Assembly (NCBI RefSeq): GCF_030503435.1
Contig: NZ_JAUKPO010000007.1
Coordinates: 124,001-188,000 of the forward strand
DNA length: 64,000 bases
Origin: Rhodocytophaga aerolata
Lineage (GTDB): Bacteria > Bacteroidota > Bacteroidia > Cytophagales > 172606-1
Reading direction: 5' to 3'
Below are positions 53,513-63,641 of the stretch, piece by piece (position 1 is the stretch's first letter; every line of letters begins with the position of its first letter). The position numbers were made by a program, and so were the translations under genes. The notes beneath the pieces were generated by a model. That model was given only the letters and a program-made list of their open reading frames with translations. It was not told the origin of the DNA and ran no database searches.

Positions 53513-53842
53513 ATGACAGAAAACACGAAGATAAGCAAGAAAATAACCCGCATTTGGCATGGGATAACAAAGGCAACGGATGCGGAAGCCTACCTGGCGT
53601 ATTTAGAAAAAACAGGCGTTGATGGGTATAAGAAAACGCCAGGCAATCTGGGAGTACAAATACTTCGACGAATTGAAGGCGACCGCTGCCACTTCTGGAC
53701 GGTGACACAATGGGATAGTTACGAAAGTATTAAGGGGTTTGCCGGGCCGGATTATGAGAAGGCACGGTATTATGAAGAGGATAAAAATTATTTATTATCG
53801 TTTGAGCCGCAGGTTATTCATTGCGAAACATTTGAATTTTAG
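53513..53842 (+). CDS. Antibiotic biosynthesis monooxygenase-like (ABM) protein
   Basis: A 109-residue dimeric alpha/beta ferredoxin-like protein. IWHGITKATDAEAYLAYLEKTGVDGY and GNLGVQILRRIEGDRCHFWTVTQWDSYESIKGF match the ABM fold. Family members are often quinone-degrading or heme-degrading, or without known function. ATG at 53513 (TTG at 53504 is also possible). Single gene. Confidence 0.7.
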   Translation: MTENTKISKKITRIWHGITKATDAEAYLAYLEKTGVDGYKKTPGNLGVQILRRIEGDRCHFWTVTQWDSYESIKGFAGPDYEKARYYEEDKNYLLSFEPQVIHCETFEF

Positions 53843-54035
53843 AAAGTACTACCCTTAATCCTTGCAAGCCGTTGACTTGCTCTTTTCAAAGGCAAAGTCT
53901 TACCTCAGCGAACCCGAATCCAGTTGCCGTTGGTCTATTGGGTGTAACTAAATTGTTATCTTTCAAGTACATACTGAGTACTTCCTATGAAAATTACTAT
54001 ATTCAACTATCTTTTCATCTTTTAACACGAAAATT

Positions 54036-54185
54036 ATGCTGATCTATCTGGGAGCTCTATCAGTTGGTGAAATCCTTTTTTCAATATTGCTAACAAGTTT
54101 GTTTTTCTATGGTATTTATTATCTGTTAAGAGGCATTATAAAAGCTATAGTAAAGGATGTTCTAAAAGACAGAAGAAGCTACTGA
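54036..54185 (+). CDS. Small 49-residue membrane protein (possible)
   Basis: An ATG-to-TGA frame of 49 codons with a hydrophobic stretch (about residues 4-31: LGALSVGEILFSILLTSLFF then YGIYYLLRG) and a basic end KDVLKDRRSY. The layout fits a small inner-membrane protein. It stands alone in a 468-base region between the ABM gene and the next hypothetical gene. No relative is known to me. Confidence 0.4.
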   Translation: MLIYLGALSVGEILFSILLTSLFFYGIYYLLRGIIKAIVKDVLKDRRSY

Positions 54186-54310
54186 GTTACAAATGACATA
54201 CTAATTAAAAAATAGTCCGGTTCTTTTCCAATACCGGCAATATTGCTAAGGATAAATCCATTTTATAGGTAAATCATTAAAAAGTATACGAAAAATAAAT
54301 ACCTGCATCT

Positions 54311-54733
54311 ATGTTACAGCCTGTTTTTCCTTTGATACTTATTCGTAGCCAGGAAGGGTTACAAGTCATACCAACAGAAGCTGATCTTTGTAAGGCAACT
54401 CCTTTTGGCAAAATCAGAAACACAGACCAGGAACTGGTCTTTGATAAAGAAGGCAATAAATGGACCTATCGGTTAACGTCTCCTCAATCCAAAAAAAGCC
54501 TAGCAAAAAAAATATTAGATTATATTTTGTATAATCCAGTGATAGAAATTAAGCCGGAATGGACACAGCGGGACACGTATCAGATGCAGGAATTAAAAGA
54601 GCTAATGCACCAATGTATTACCAGACATACGGGCACTATTCCAATAGCTGCTAGGAATGCTATAAAAATGGGCATCGCTAAAGCAAGTTCGTTTACCGAT
54701 TTATATCAATCTGTAAACCAGCTAGCTTTTTGA
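54311..54733 (+). CDS. Hypothetical cytoplasmic protein
   Basis: A 140-residue protein without signal peptide or membrane helix. It begins with strand-like LQPVFPLILIRSQEGLQVIP and ends in helices (LKELMHQCITRHTGTIPIAARNAIKMGIAKASSF). No family is recognised. Its codon use looks ordinary for the window. ATG at 54311. Confidence 0.5.
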   Translation: MLQPVFPLILIRSQEGLQVIPTEADLCKATPFGKIRNTDQELVFDKEGNKWTYRLTSPQSKKSLAKKILDYILYNPVIEIKPEWTQRDTYQMQELKELMHQCITRHTGTIPIAARNAIKMGIAKASSFTDLYQSVNQLAF

Positions 54734-55054
54734 TGTACGCCAGTAAGAAGTTTTCCCATCTTCATCCGGTTAGCTACGTTAAATAACCAATTATACTTCT
54801 GGCAGAAGTACTTGAATCTAAAATTGTGGAAAAAGTAGAAAAACTATCTTTACTTGACTAAATAGGGTAGAATTTTTCACAAGTTTTGGACTTCAGCCGA
54901 ACTTAATTTCGATTTAAAAGATTAATTAGCTATCTTGCCAACCTTTCTAACTGAAATTTTATCAATAGTTTTTGAATAAAATTTTCCTAAATTCCGTAAA
55001 CATACGAGCTCAACAAGCTCTTAAATATATCATTCACTTAAATCTTTTGTTACC
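54734..55054. other. Gene-free stretch upstream of the desaturase gene
   Basis: 321 AT-rich bases. A short hairpin GAGCT/AGCTC (55006-55020) lies in what would be the desaturase leader. No coding sequence or RNA gene is recognised. Confidence 0.4.
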
Positions 55055-55834
55055 GTGATTATTTTAGTTTTCTTCTTTGCGCACTGGTATTTATCCTTAT
55101 TCTGCCAGACATTTTTCCTGCACCGTTATGCAGCACACAAGATGTTTACAATGAACAGATTTTGGGAAAGGTTTTTTTACCTGTTAACGTACGCTACCCA
55201 AGGATCTTCTTATTTGAGCCCCCGTGCCTATGCTATTTTGCACCGGATGCACCATGCGTACAGCGATACAGACAAAGATCCACATTCGCCACACCATACA
55301 GAAAACCTGATGACTATGATGTGGAAAACAAAAGATATTTATAATGGCTTTGCCAATGGTACAGTAGCCCCAGAACCGCAGTTCGACAGAAATTATCCGG
55401 TATGGGATAAGTTAGAGAAAGTAGCCGACACCTGGGTATCCAGAATCAGTTGGGGTGTATTTTACTCTCTGGTTTACATTGCTGCTTATTTGTTTGCTGA
55501 TATGCACTGGGCTTTCTTCTTCTTATTACCTATCCACTTTTTAATGGGCCCAGTACATGGGGCTATCGTTAACTGGAGTGGGCATAAATATGGCTACCAG
55601 AACTACGATAACCATGATCAGTCTAAAAACTCGCTGATTTTTGATGTATTAATGATGGGAGAACTGTTTCAGAATAACCACCACAAATTACCGAACCGGG
55701 TAAACTTTGGCACCAAATGGTTTGAGTTCGACCCAACTTATCCGGTAATTAAATTTTTACATTGGACAAAAGTCATTAAACTGAAGCCTGAAAAAGTAAA
55801 AGCAAAACATAAAGCAGCTATTATAGAACATTAA
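55055..55834 (+). CDS. Acyl-CoA/fatty acid desaturase
   Basis: A 259-residue membrane di-iron enzyme that inserts a double bond in acyl chains. Three histidine boxes are present: HRYAAH (23-28), HRMHH (63-67) and QNNHH near residue 210, with an extra NWSGHKYG. The order and spacing fit the stearoyl-CoA desaturase class; at 259 residues it is short but complete. It begins with GTG at 55055. It probably adjusts membrane fluidity. Confidence 0.9.
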   Translation: MIILVFFFAHWYLSLFCQTFFLHRYAAHKMFTMNRFWERFFYLLTYATQGSSYLSPRAYAILHRMHHAYSDTDKDPHSPHHTENLMTMMWKTKDIYNGFANGTVAPEPQFDRNYPVWDKLEKVADTWVSRISWGVFYSLVYIAAYLFADMHWAFFFLLPIHFLMGPVHGAIVNWSGHKYGYQNYDNHDQSKNSLIFDVLMMGELFQNNHHKLPNRVNFGTKWFEFDPTYPVIKFLHWTKVIKLKPEKVKAKHKAAIIEH

Positions 55835-55854
55835 TCGTAAACTGCTTACCTACT

Positions 55855-55889
55855 AAAAAGGGGATACATTTCAAATGTATCCCCTTTTT
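55855..55889. terminator. Bidirectional terminator after the desaturase gene
   Basis: AAAAAGGGGATACATTT (55855-55871) pairs with its complement at 55873-55889; the genes on both sides converge and U-runs exist in both directions. Confidence 0.85.
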
Positions 55890-55923
55890 GTTTTACCTGC
55901 TTCAAAGTTTTTCCGGTAAAGCG

Positions 55924-56544
55924 TTACTGATATTTTCTTTTAAAGATTTCACTCAGTATAAAAGCCGTTTTAACATTTTGTGGATCTCTTAGCAAACGGG
56001 CATATATAGTTGTTTTACTAGACGGAGCAGCCATATCAAAGGCAGCAAACCGCTTTTTCTGATCGTCCAGGCCTGCATAGGTTGATCTTTGCGGATCTTC
56101 ATAGTCTACGTCGTTGGCTTCATTTCTATACACTGGCACATATTCTTCCTGTGAAATCTGCTCATACGAAAAAGGCTTTTCTCTGTCCGTTTGCTCAAGT
56201 TGTTTTCGGGTTTTGTCCTGCGCCCGTTCTAACTTCTGCGAAACTTTTTTTCTGGTTTTGTCAAGCGTTTGTTCCGCTTTCTTCCGGGCAGTTTCAGCCG
56301 TTGCCTGTTTAGTGGTTTGTTTTTTCTGAGTAACCTCCCCAAATTCATCCAGTAAATCATCAAACGAGAAGGGGCCAGTTTTGCGGGGCGGACGGTTTGT
56401 CTGAGTTGTAGGAACGGAAGGTTCGCCAGTAACTTCTACAGGAGGTGTGGTGCCCTCAGGTGGTTTCACGGCTTTATTTACCCCTTTCAGAATCAAATAA
56501 ATAACCGCAATCGCAATATATACCAGAATTTGTATCCCATCCAT
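55924..56544 (-). CDS. Membrane-anchored low-complexity protein, unknown
   Basis: A 206-residue protein with one N-terminal helix (about 4-20), a Pro/Thr-rich stretch (KPPEGTTPPVEVTGEP) and a charged Lys/Gln/Glu coiled-coil-like middle (about 70-120). The end, LLRDPQNVKTAFILSEIFKRKY, looks like a conserved tail often seen in Cytophagales proteins. No catalytic motif. ATG at 56544. Divergent from smc. Confidence 0.6.
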   Translation of the reverse strand: MDGIQILVYIAIAVIYLILKGVNKAVKPPEGTTPPVEVTGEPSVPTTQTNRPPRKTGPFSFDDLLDEFGEVTQKKQTTKQATAETARKKAEQTLDKTRKKVSQKLERAQDKTRKQLEQTDREKPFSYEQISQEEYVPVYRNEANDVDYEDPQRSTYAGLDDQKKRFAAFDMAAPSSKTTIYARLLRDPQNVKTAFILSEIFKRKYQ

Positions 56545-56767
56545 ACTATCAAATATGTAAAATAATGATAAATTTGAAAGCTATAAGAATGTATAAGGAA
56601 ATGTGTATAGAAGTATACAAATAAATACATTTTTAAGCAGTAACAATTTTTATAAACATCTTATACAACTTGCAACCAGTTAAATTTAACACAAATAAGC
56701 TGATTTGTTACTATACTTCTAAGACTTATCCTGTACATACCCAAGTATATTATTGTTATAACGGCGG

Positions 56768-59700
56768 ATGCAATTAAATAAATTAGAAATAAAAGGTTTC
56801 AAGAGTTTTGGGGATAAAGTAATTATCAACTTTGATGAAGGCATAACCGGCATTGTTGGGCCGAATGGATGTGGCAAATCGAATGTGGTAGATGCTATCC
56901 GTTGGGTGCTGGGTGAGCAAAAAACAAAAGCCCTGCGGTCTGAAAAGATGGAAAACATTATTTTTAATGGTACCAAAACCCGCAAAGCCCTGCAAATGGC
57001 TGAAGTATCGCTCACCTTTAACAATAACCGCAACCTGCTGCCTACCGAATATTCGCAGGTAACAGTTACCCGCAAATATTACCGCACCGGCGAAAGCGAA
57101 TACATGCTTAATAATGTAGCCTGCCGCCTGAAAGACATTACCAATCTGTTTCTGGATACTGGTATTGGCTCCGATAGCTATGCCATTATTGAGCTAAAGA
57201 TGGTGGATGAAATTCTAAACGATAAAGATAATTCCCGCCGGGGGTTATTTGAAGAAGCCGCTGGTATTTCCAAGTTCAAAATCCGGAAGAGAGAAACTTT
57301 ACGCAAACTGGAAGATACCGATAATGACCTGAGCCGGGTAGAGGATCTGCTGCATGAGATCAGCAAAAACCTAAAAACCCTGGAAAAGCAGGCTAAACAA
57401 ACGCAGAGTTATTTTAAATTAAAAGAAGAATACAAGCATTGGAGCATTGCCCTGGCCTGGAAAACCATTAGCAAGCATAGCGATGCCTTTATCAGCCTGG
57501 GAAAACATATAGAAACCGAACAAAACCGGCGTTCCAGTTTACAAGATTTGCTGCTAGAAAAAGATGCTCAGCTGGATAAAGAGAAGAACGAACTTTTGGA
57601 AAAAGAAAAACTACTTTCCGCCCGCCAGAAAACGTTAAATGAATACATAAACAAAATCCGGCAATACGAAAGTGAAAAGAAAATACGCAGCGAACGGCTC
57701 AACTTTTTATCTGATAAAGTGTCTTCTTTACAGACTGAAATAGAAACCGATACAGAGCAGAAAGAAAAATCGGAAGAATCGGTGCGGAGGTTGCAACTAG
57801 AAAAACAGGCGGCAGAAGTTAATTTCCGGGAAACCGAAGCCCAGGTAAAAGTATTGCTGGAAGAATATCAGGAGCAAAAGGAACTTACGCAGGATCTGCA
57901 ACGGGAAGCTACACTTTTAAACCAAACGTACCGCAGTAAGCAGGATGAAATCTTTCAGCTGAAAAAGGCACTGGAGATTAAGCAGATTCAACTGTCGTCA
58001 CTTAAACAGGAGTTGGAAAGAGCATCTTCAGATAATGCTGCCCAGAGTAGTAATCTTTCTTTGTTTGAAGAAAAGCTATATGAGGTAAATACGCAACTAG
58101 AAGAACACCAGGAGAAATATACCACCCTCCAGAAACAGGTTCAAACGTTACAACAAGAACTTGGGCAAACAGAGGTAGCTATAGAAACTACCCGCCAGGA
58201 TCTTGCCCAGACAAACCGTACGCTAGATGCCAAACAAAATGAATATAAGCTGACTAAATCTCTGGTAGACAATCTGGAAGGATTTCCCGAAGCTATAAAG
58301 TACCTGAAAAAGCACCACGGATTTGATAAAAGTGCCCCATTGCTTTCAGATATTGTTACTTGCTCCAGCGATTACCGCATAGCCATCGAAAATTATCTGG
58401 AACCGGTAATGAACTATTATGTGGTGCAAACAGAAGAACAAGCCTACCAGGCAATTGGTTGGTTAAGCCATGCCGAGAAGGGGAGAGCCCACTTCTTTGT
58501 ACTGGATAATGTAAAAGGCTACCAGTCTCCCAAGCCTGCTTTGGCTGATCCTGCGAAAGGAATTGTGGCTGCTATTGACATTGTGGATTATGAAGAGAAA
58601 TATAAACCCCTGATTAGTATTTTGCTAGAAGGCGTGTATATTCTTTCTCAAAGCCATAGTTCTATACCCGGTAATGATGGAGCCATTTTTATTACGCAGA
58701 ACGGCAAAATTACGCGCCGCCGCTTTAGTATTTCCGGAGGTTCGGTAGGTTCATTTGAGGGCAAACGGATAGGCCGGGCCAGAAACCTGGAAAGCCTAAA
58801 GACAGAGATAGCTGAATTATCAGAAAAATTAACTCAGTATACAGCGGCTCAGCAAAAGCTGCAACAGCGTAAAGGAGATTTGCTTAGCAAAGCCGGAGAG
58901 CTAAACAACCAGATAAGCCGCCTGCAAAAGGAGATAAATACATTGAGCCAGGAGCAGATCTCAATTAAAACAAGGCAGGAACAAACGGCTCTGTTACTTA
59001 GCAACCAAACTATGCGGCATTCGGCTATACTTGAGCAAATGGAAGTGTTACAGGAAGAAATAACTGAGCAGGAGCCGGAAGCCGAAAAGTGGGGTAAAGA
59101 GCTTAAGGCCATGGAATCAAAGATTAATACGCTTAACCAGGATTTGCTTACGCAGAATGAAATGCTGGGATTGCGTTCTTCGGCCTACAATCAAGAGACC
59201 ATCCGGTTTCATCAGCAGCAGAACAAAGTAGCTGGTATTATACAGGAAATTACCCACAAGGCAAGCATATTACAAAGCAGCCACCTGCGCCTGGAAAAAA
59301 ACCAGGAAGAATTAACCAAAGCACAAATGGCGCTGGAAGAGTTAATTGGCAGCGGCGAACGCAACGACGACGAACTAGTGGCTATGTACAAAGAAAAAGA
59401 GAACATAGAAACTGGTGTAAATGAAGCAGAAAAAAATTATTACCAGGCCAGAGGCACCATAGATAAATTAGAAAAAGAATCGAAAGAAGTACAACGGCAA
59501 CGGGAAACTACCGATTCGCTGATTTCGGAACTGCATCACCGGCTGAATGAAACTAAACTCCAGCTGACCTCTGTAAAAGAAAGACTTTCAGTAGAATTCA
59601 GCATTGACCTGGATACATTTATTGAGGAAAAACAAACGGCTGCTGGTAAAATTATTATGGAAGGTGTACCAGAAGATATAACCGAACCAGCCATTAAAGA

Positions 59701-60346
59701 AAAGGTACAGGAAATCAAGAGCAAAATGGACCGGATTGGCCCAATTAACCCACTGGCTTTGGAAGCTTTTGAAGAAATGAAGAGCCGCTATGATTTTATT
59801 AACTCCCAAAAACAAGATCTGGTAAATGCCAAACAATCGTTATTAGACACCATACAGGAAATAAGCATGGTAGCTAAAGATAACTTTATGAAAGCCTATG
59901 AGCAGATCAGGCAGAATTTTATAAAAGTATTCCGCTCCTTATTTTCTGAAGAAGATACCTGCGACTTAAAATTATCTAACCCGGATAATCCGCTGGAATC
60001 AAGTATTGAAATCCTGGCCAAGCCCAAAGGAAAACGTCCACTGACTATTAACCAGCTATCTGGCGGAGAAAAAACATTAACAGCTATTTCTTTATTATTT
60101 GCTATATACCTGCTGAAGCCGGCCCCTTTCTGTATATTCGATGAGGTAGATGCTCCACTGGATGATGCCAATATTGATAAGTTCAACAATATTATCCGCA
60201 AATTTTCCAATGAGTCGCAGTTTATTATTGTTACGCATAATAAACGTACGATGGTATCTACTGATATTATTTATGGAATTACCCAGACGGAAGGAGATAT
60301 TGGCGTATCTAAAGTAGTACCAGTAGACTTGCGGGCTTTAGTCTAA
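56768..60346 (+). CDS. smc: Chromosome segregation protein SMC
   Basis: A 1192-residue condensin ATPase. Walker A GPNGCGKSN is at residues 31-39, the hinge at about 500-640 lies between two long coiled coils, and the C-terminal head has LSGGEKTLTAISLLFAIYLLKPAPFCIFDEVDAPLDDAN (signature, Walker B and D-loop; about 1095-1135). It compacts and separates chromosomes with ScpA/ScpB, whose genes are not in the window. Length and parts are normal. Confidence 0.97.
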   Translation: MQLNKLEIKGFKSFGDKVIINFDEGITGIVGPNGCGKSNVVDAIRWVLGEQKTKALRSEKMENIIFNGTKTRKALQMAEVSLTFNNNRNLLPTEYSQVTVTRKYYRTGESEYMLNNVACRLKDITNLFLDTGIGSDSYAIIELKMVDEILNDKDNSRRGLFEEAAGISKFKIRKRETLRKLEDTDNDLSRVEDLLHEISKNLKTLEKQAKQTQSYFKLKEEYKHWSIALAWKTISKHSDAFISLGKHIETEQNRRSSLQDLLLEKDAQLDKEKNELLEKEKLLSARQKTLNEYINKIRQYESEKKIRSERLNFLSDKVSSLQTEIETDTEQKEKSEESVRRLQLEKQAAEVNFRETEAQVKVLLEEYQEQKELTQDLQREATLLNQTYRSKQDEIFQLKKALEIKQIQLSSLKQELERASSDNAAQSSNLSLFEEKLYEVNTQLEEHQEKYTTLQKQVQTLQQELGQTEVAIETTRQDLAQTNRTLDAKQNEYKLTKSLVDNLEGFPEAIKYLKKHHGFDKSAPLLSDIVTCSSDYRIAIENYLEPVMNYYVVQTEEQAYQAIGWLSHAEKGRAHFFVLDNVKGYQSPKPALADPAKGIVAAIDIVDYEEKYKPLISILLEGVYILSQSHSSIPGNDGAIFITQNGKITRRRFSISGGSVGSFEGKRIGRARNLESLKTEIAELSEKLTQYTAAQQKLQQRKGDLLSKAGELNNQISRLQKEINTLSQEQISIKTRQEQTALLLSNQTMRHSAILEQMEVLQEEITEQEPEAEKWGKELKAMESKINTLNQDLLTQNEMLGLRSSAYNQETIRFHQQQNKVAGIIQEITHKASILQSSHLRLEKNQEELTKAQMALEELIGSGERNDDELVAMYKEKENIETGVNEAEKNYYQARGTIDKLEKESKEVQRQRETTDSLISELHHRLNETKLQLTSVKERLSVEFSIDLDTFIEEKQTAAGKIIMEGVPEDITEPAIKEKVQEIKSKMDRIGPINPLALEAFEEMKSRYDFINSQKQDLVNAKQSLLDTIQEISMVAKDNFMKAYEQIRQNFIKVFRSLFSEEDTCDLKLSNPDNPLESSIEILAKPKGKRPLTINQLSGGEKTLTAISLLFAIYLLKPAPFCIFDEVDAPLDDANIDKFNNIIRKFSNESQFIIVTHNKRTMVSTDIIYGITQTEGDIGVSKVVPVDLRALV

Positions 60347-60413
60347 CCATTCCATCTGTAGAATAGAACTATAAATTTTTGTTGAATTGTTGGGTTTAGA
60401 TTTTACGCAAACG

Positions 60414-60445
60414 AAAAAGGCTGTCTTACGGAGACAGCCTTTTTT
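60414..60445. terminator. Bidirectional terminator between smc and the HtrA gene
   Basis: AAAAAGGCTGTCT (60414-60426) pairs with AGACAGCCTTTTT (60432-60444) around a 5-base loop. The genes on both sides converge. Confidence 0.85.
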
Positions 60446-60513
60446 ATATTCACTTGTGTATGTTCCGGTAATCATAGTTGCACATCTGCCTGTTGCAGCA
60501 GCACAACTACCAA

Positions 60514-61986
60514 TTACTTACCAAATGCATAGTAATACACGGTTGGGTTGCCAGGATACATTCCTTCTAACATCACCCCGCCATCGGTACTTTCTATGGC
60601 TGCTTTCACTTCCTCCACTGTCTTTACTGCTTTCTTATTCACTTTGGTAATGACAAAACCTTCTTTAATTTCAGTTTGTGCACTTAAGGCACCAGGGTAT
60701 AATTCTTCTACTTTTACGCCACCAGTTATACCTAATTGTTTGGCTTCTGTTGCACTAATAGCACTCAAGTCTGCACCCAGGCCTCGTAAGGTTTCACTGC
60801 TGCTGGCTCTCACTAGTTGAGGCGTTCCGGCGGCTCCTTTTAAGGCTACTTTCATATCTTTCTCCTTGCCATCTCTTACGATCACAATATTTACTTTTTC
60901 ACCTGGTTTATGTCTGGTAACGGCTTCTTGCAATTGAGACACAGAGCTTACTGTCTTATCATCTACTTTAAGAATTACATCTCCTTTTTTCAAGCCGGCA
61001 GCTTTTGCAGCACCTTCTTCAGTTACCCCTTCAATGTATACTCCCTGTGTTACATTTAAGCCGGTTTCTTTAGCCAGTTCACTGTTCATATCACGGATCT
61101 GAACACCTAAATATCCACGTTTAACTTCCCCAAACTCGATCAGATCTTCTACCACCCGGCTTACAATGCTGGTTGGTACCGCAAAAGAATATCCGGCAAA
61201 AGAGCCTGTTTCAGAGAATATAGCGGTATTAATCCCTACTAAGTCACCATTCAAGTCTACTAACGCACCACCACTATTACCTGGGTTCACAGCAGCGTCT
61301 GTCTGGATAAAAGATTCAATGCTGCCTTCGCTACGGATTATCTGGTTACGGCCTTTAGCACTTACAATACCTGCGGTAACTGTTCCAGATAAGTTAAATG
61401 GATTACCTACCGCTAATACCCACTGTCCTACTTTTATATTATCTGAGTTAGCCAGGGCTAATTTTGGCAAATTTTTCGCTTCAATCTTTAGTAAAGCTAT
61501 GTCAGTAGAAGGATCAGTACCTATTACTTTAGCGGTAAAAGCCCGTTTATCGGATAAAGTAACTTCCAGTTCAGAAGCACCTTCCACTACGTGGTTGTTG
61601 GTGACAATATAGCCATTATCACTAATGATAACGCCGGAGCCAGAGCCCATAGATGGTTGCTGTGGCATTTGTTCAAGTCCACCGAACTGATCTCCAAAAA
61701 ACTCACGCAATTGTGGCGGAATAGATTGTGCCCGGCCACTGCGTGCACCTGCTTTCATAGTTGATTTGATATGCACTACTGCAGGGGTAACTTTAGCAGC
61801 AGCGAAAGAAAAATCAACTTGTACAGAACCATCCGGATTGGTAGTATAAGCAGCTACATTCTTAAAAGAAGCAGGTGTTTTTTCAATAATGATTTTTGAG
61901 TCGTTTTCGTTAAATGCTTGCGAAGCCCCAAAAGTAATGGCTCCTCCCAATACAGCAGCTACAACGGTTTTTCCAAATTCTCTCAT
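60514..61986 (-). CDS. HtrA/DegQ-type periplasmic serine protease
   Basis: A 490-residue protease-chaperone. A hydrophobic N-terminus (7-22) exports it. The trypsin-like domain has the triad His132 (TNNHVV), Asp162 (DPSTDIALLKI) and Ser238 (GNSGG). PDZ1 (about 290-385, GYLGVQIRDMNSELA) and PDZ2 (about 395-490) follow. It degrades or refolds damaged envelope proteins. A TATATTTG box on the minus strand about 75 bases upstream may be its promoter. Confidence 0.93.
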   Translation of the reverse strand: MREFGKTVVAAVLGGAITFGASQAFNENDSKIIIEKTPASFKNVAAYTTNPDGSVQVDFSFAAAKVTPAVVHIKSTMKAGARSGRAQSIPPQLREFFGDQFGGLEQMPQQPSMGSGSGVIISDNGYIVTNNHVVEGASELEVTLSDKRAFTAKVIGTDPSTDIALLKIEAKNLPKLALANSDNIKVGQWVLAVGNPFNLSGTVTAGIVSAKGRNQIIRSEGSIESFIQTDAAVNPGNSGGALVDLNGDLVGINTAIFSETGSFAGYSFAVPTSIVSRVVEDLIEFGEVKRGYLGVQIRDMNSELAKETGLNVTQGVYIEGVTEEGAAKAAGLKKGDVILKVDDKTVSSVSQLQEAVTRHKPGEKVNIVIVRDGKEKDMKVALKGAAGTPQLVRASSSETLRGLGADLSAISATEAKQLGITGGVKVEELYPGALSAQTEIKEGFVITKVNKKAVKTVEEVKAAIESTDGGVMLEGMYPGNPTVYYYAFGK

Positions 61987-62303
61987 GTTAGTTATACTTT
62001 TTAAAAGGGTTGATACAATACTAATTTTTAATGTCTTGCAGATAAAATCTGTCTGATGTTCAAATATAAGAAAATACTATGCCAGAAAATTGTTAAAAAA
62101 TGTTAATTTTTGCATTTAAGCTATATACTAAATTATAGATAAATGCTTTACTGTGTTATTGTTGGCCAAATTTACCACTTATACATTATATAGGTATTTT
62201 GTACTTTTTATATACCACTGGTGTAAATATAAGTTAAAGGGCAGGCCATTTATAGAACACTTATTTGATAGATTTTTGTTCATTGTATACTAAATTTACT
62301 GCT
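61987..62303. other. Divergent intergenic region, htrA-type gene / thioredoxin gene
   Basis: 317 AT-rich bases between divergent starts. Holds a promoter-like box for the protease (62061-62068, minus strand). Nothing else is recognised. Confidence 0.4.
62061..62068 (-). promoter_or_regulatory. TAnnTTTG-type -7 box upstream of the HtrA-type gene
   Basis: On the minus strand the octamer reads TATATTTG, a full match to the Bacteroidota -7 consensus TAnnTTTG, about 75 bases before the start codon. No clear -33 element stands at the normal spacing, so this is a weak call. Confidence 0.3.
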
Positions 62304-62906
62304 ATGAAGAAGATATGGAAAAGTGAAATTACCAGCTGGGCAGTCATGCTTACTGTCATCTTAACATTATACCTGACAGGTTTACATACGGAAGTGATCG
62401 GCCGTGTTCAGCAAGTCTTTCTGTCTACTGGTTTATTAAAGCCTTCAGTTGACCATAGTTTGCAGGAGTTACCAGCTCAAGTGCAGCAACCCATATATGA
62501 TATTCCATTGGCCAAATTGAATGGAGAAAAAGTGAATATGAAAGATTTTGCAGGCAAGGTAGTATTTATCAATTTATGGGCTACCTGGTGCCCACCTTGT
62601 ATTGCTGAAATGCCTAGTATTCATAAATTATACGAGCAAATAGATACCTCGCACATACAATTTGTGATGCTTACCCTGGACGAAGATCTGGAAAAGGCTA
62701 AAAAGTTTATTGATAGAAAGGGATATACATTTCCTGTGTATGCCACTACGCAGGAAATGCCTTCCGCTTTTGCAACAAGTAGCATACCTACCACCTTTGT
62801 ACTTTCACCCAATGGCAAAATCGTACTTAGAAAAGAGGGAATGGCTAAGTATAATACCGAAGAGTTTAAAAATTTCCTGACTGATCTGTCTAAAAGTGCC
62901 AAGTAG
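62304..62906 (+). CDS. TlpA/ResA-type membrane-anchored thioredoxin
   Basis: A 200-residue protein with one N-terminal helix (about 11-27) and a periplasmic thioredoxin domain. The WCPPC active site (Cys96, Cys99) is in NLWATWCPPCIAEMPS, and cis-Pro lies in SSIPTTFVLSPNGKI. Such proteins reduce specific disulfides, for example in cytochrome c maturation; the c-type haem proteins at 41-43 kb would need that. ATG 62304 fits the export helix better than an upstream start at 62265. It converges with yajQ 26 bases away. Confidence 0.88.
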   Translation: MKKIWKSEITSWAVMLTVILTLYLTGLHTEVIGRVQQVFLSTGLLKPSVDHSLQELPAQVQQPIYDIPLAKLNGEKVNMKDFAGKVVFINLWATWCPPCIAEMPSIHKLYEQIDTSHIQFVMLTLDEDLEKAKKFIDRKGYTFPVYATTQEMPSAFATSSIPTTFVLSPNGKIVLRKEGMAKYNTEEFKNFLTDLSKSAK

Positions 62907-62932
62907 GCTCCTTACAGGATTACTTAATGCCC

Positions 62933-63424
62933 TTACGATTTCATATTGGTGAATTGCAGCGGTAAGCCATAATCTTTTTGACGCAGGCGGGCAATCACTG
63001 CCTGAAGTTCGTCAATCTTTTTGCCGGTTACCCGCAACTGATCATCCATAATAGAGGCTTGTACTTTTAGGCCGGAGTCTTTAATATCTTTCACCATTTT
63101 TTTTGCTGCCTCTTTATCAATACCTTCTTTTAGTTTGATATCCTGCTTCACAAAAGCACCTGATGCGTAGGGCTCCGCCGTTAAATCCAACGATTTAGCA
63201 TCTAATCCTTGTTTTACCATCCGGTTAATAATTACATCCAGAATGTTTTTTAGGCGCATATCATTCTCAGATACCAGATGAATCGTAGACGTTTTTTTAT
63301 CTAAGTCAATGGTGCTTTTAGAATCTCTGAAATCGAAGCGGGTTAGTATCTCTTTTTTAGCTGTATTGATGGCATTGTCCAGTGTCTGAGCATCTACTTT
63401 GCTAACAACATCGAAAGAAGGCAT
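62933..63424 (-). CDS. yajQ: YajQ-family nucleotide-binding protein
   Basis: A 163-residue protein of the YajQ family (some members bind cyclic di-GMP). It begins MPSFDVVSKVDAQTLDNAIN at ATG 63424; an in-frame start at 63544 would add 40 non-conserved residues. Family motifs: FDFRDSKSTIDLDKKTSTI, RLKNILDVIINRMVKQGLD, and the end DGLPLQF-like LPLQFTNMK. Length is normal. Confidence 0.93.
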   Translation of the reverse strand: MPSFDVVSKVDAQTLDNAINTAKKEILTRFDFRDSKSTIDLDKKTSTIHLVSENDMRLKNILDVIINRMVKQGLDAKSLDLTAEPYASGAFVKQDIKLKEGIDKEAAKKMVKDIKDSGLKVQASIMDDQLRVTGKKIDELQAVIARLRQKDYGLPLQFTNMKS

Positions 63425-63641
63425 AGGTGGTTTGTTTAAAAGATTTATGTGAAAATAATCAAAAGCTGATAAAAATGAAAAGCTATACCGCCGCTGTAGG
63501 TATATAGGATAAATTATATATGATATAAAAATAAGTTTATCCATATGTTATGCATATTTGTCGAAAAAAATGCTGTAGAATAATTAGTTTCTATATGTTT
63601 ACGTTTATTTAGGTATGTTCGAATGGAAAACTGGTAAATAA

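Noticed and set aside
61166-61612. 148-residue open frame on the plus strand inside the protease gene
   Set aside because: Antisense to a complete HtrA-type gene with all catalytic residues; shadow frame.
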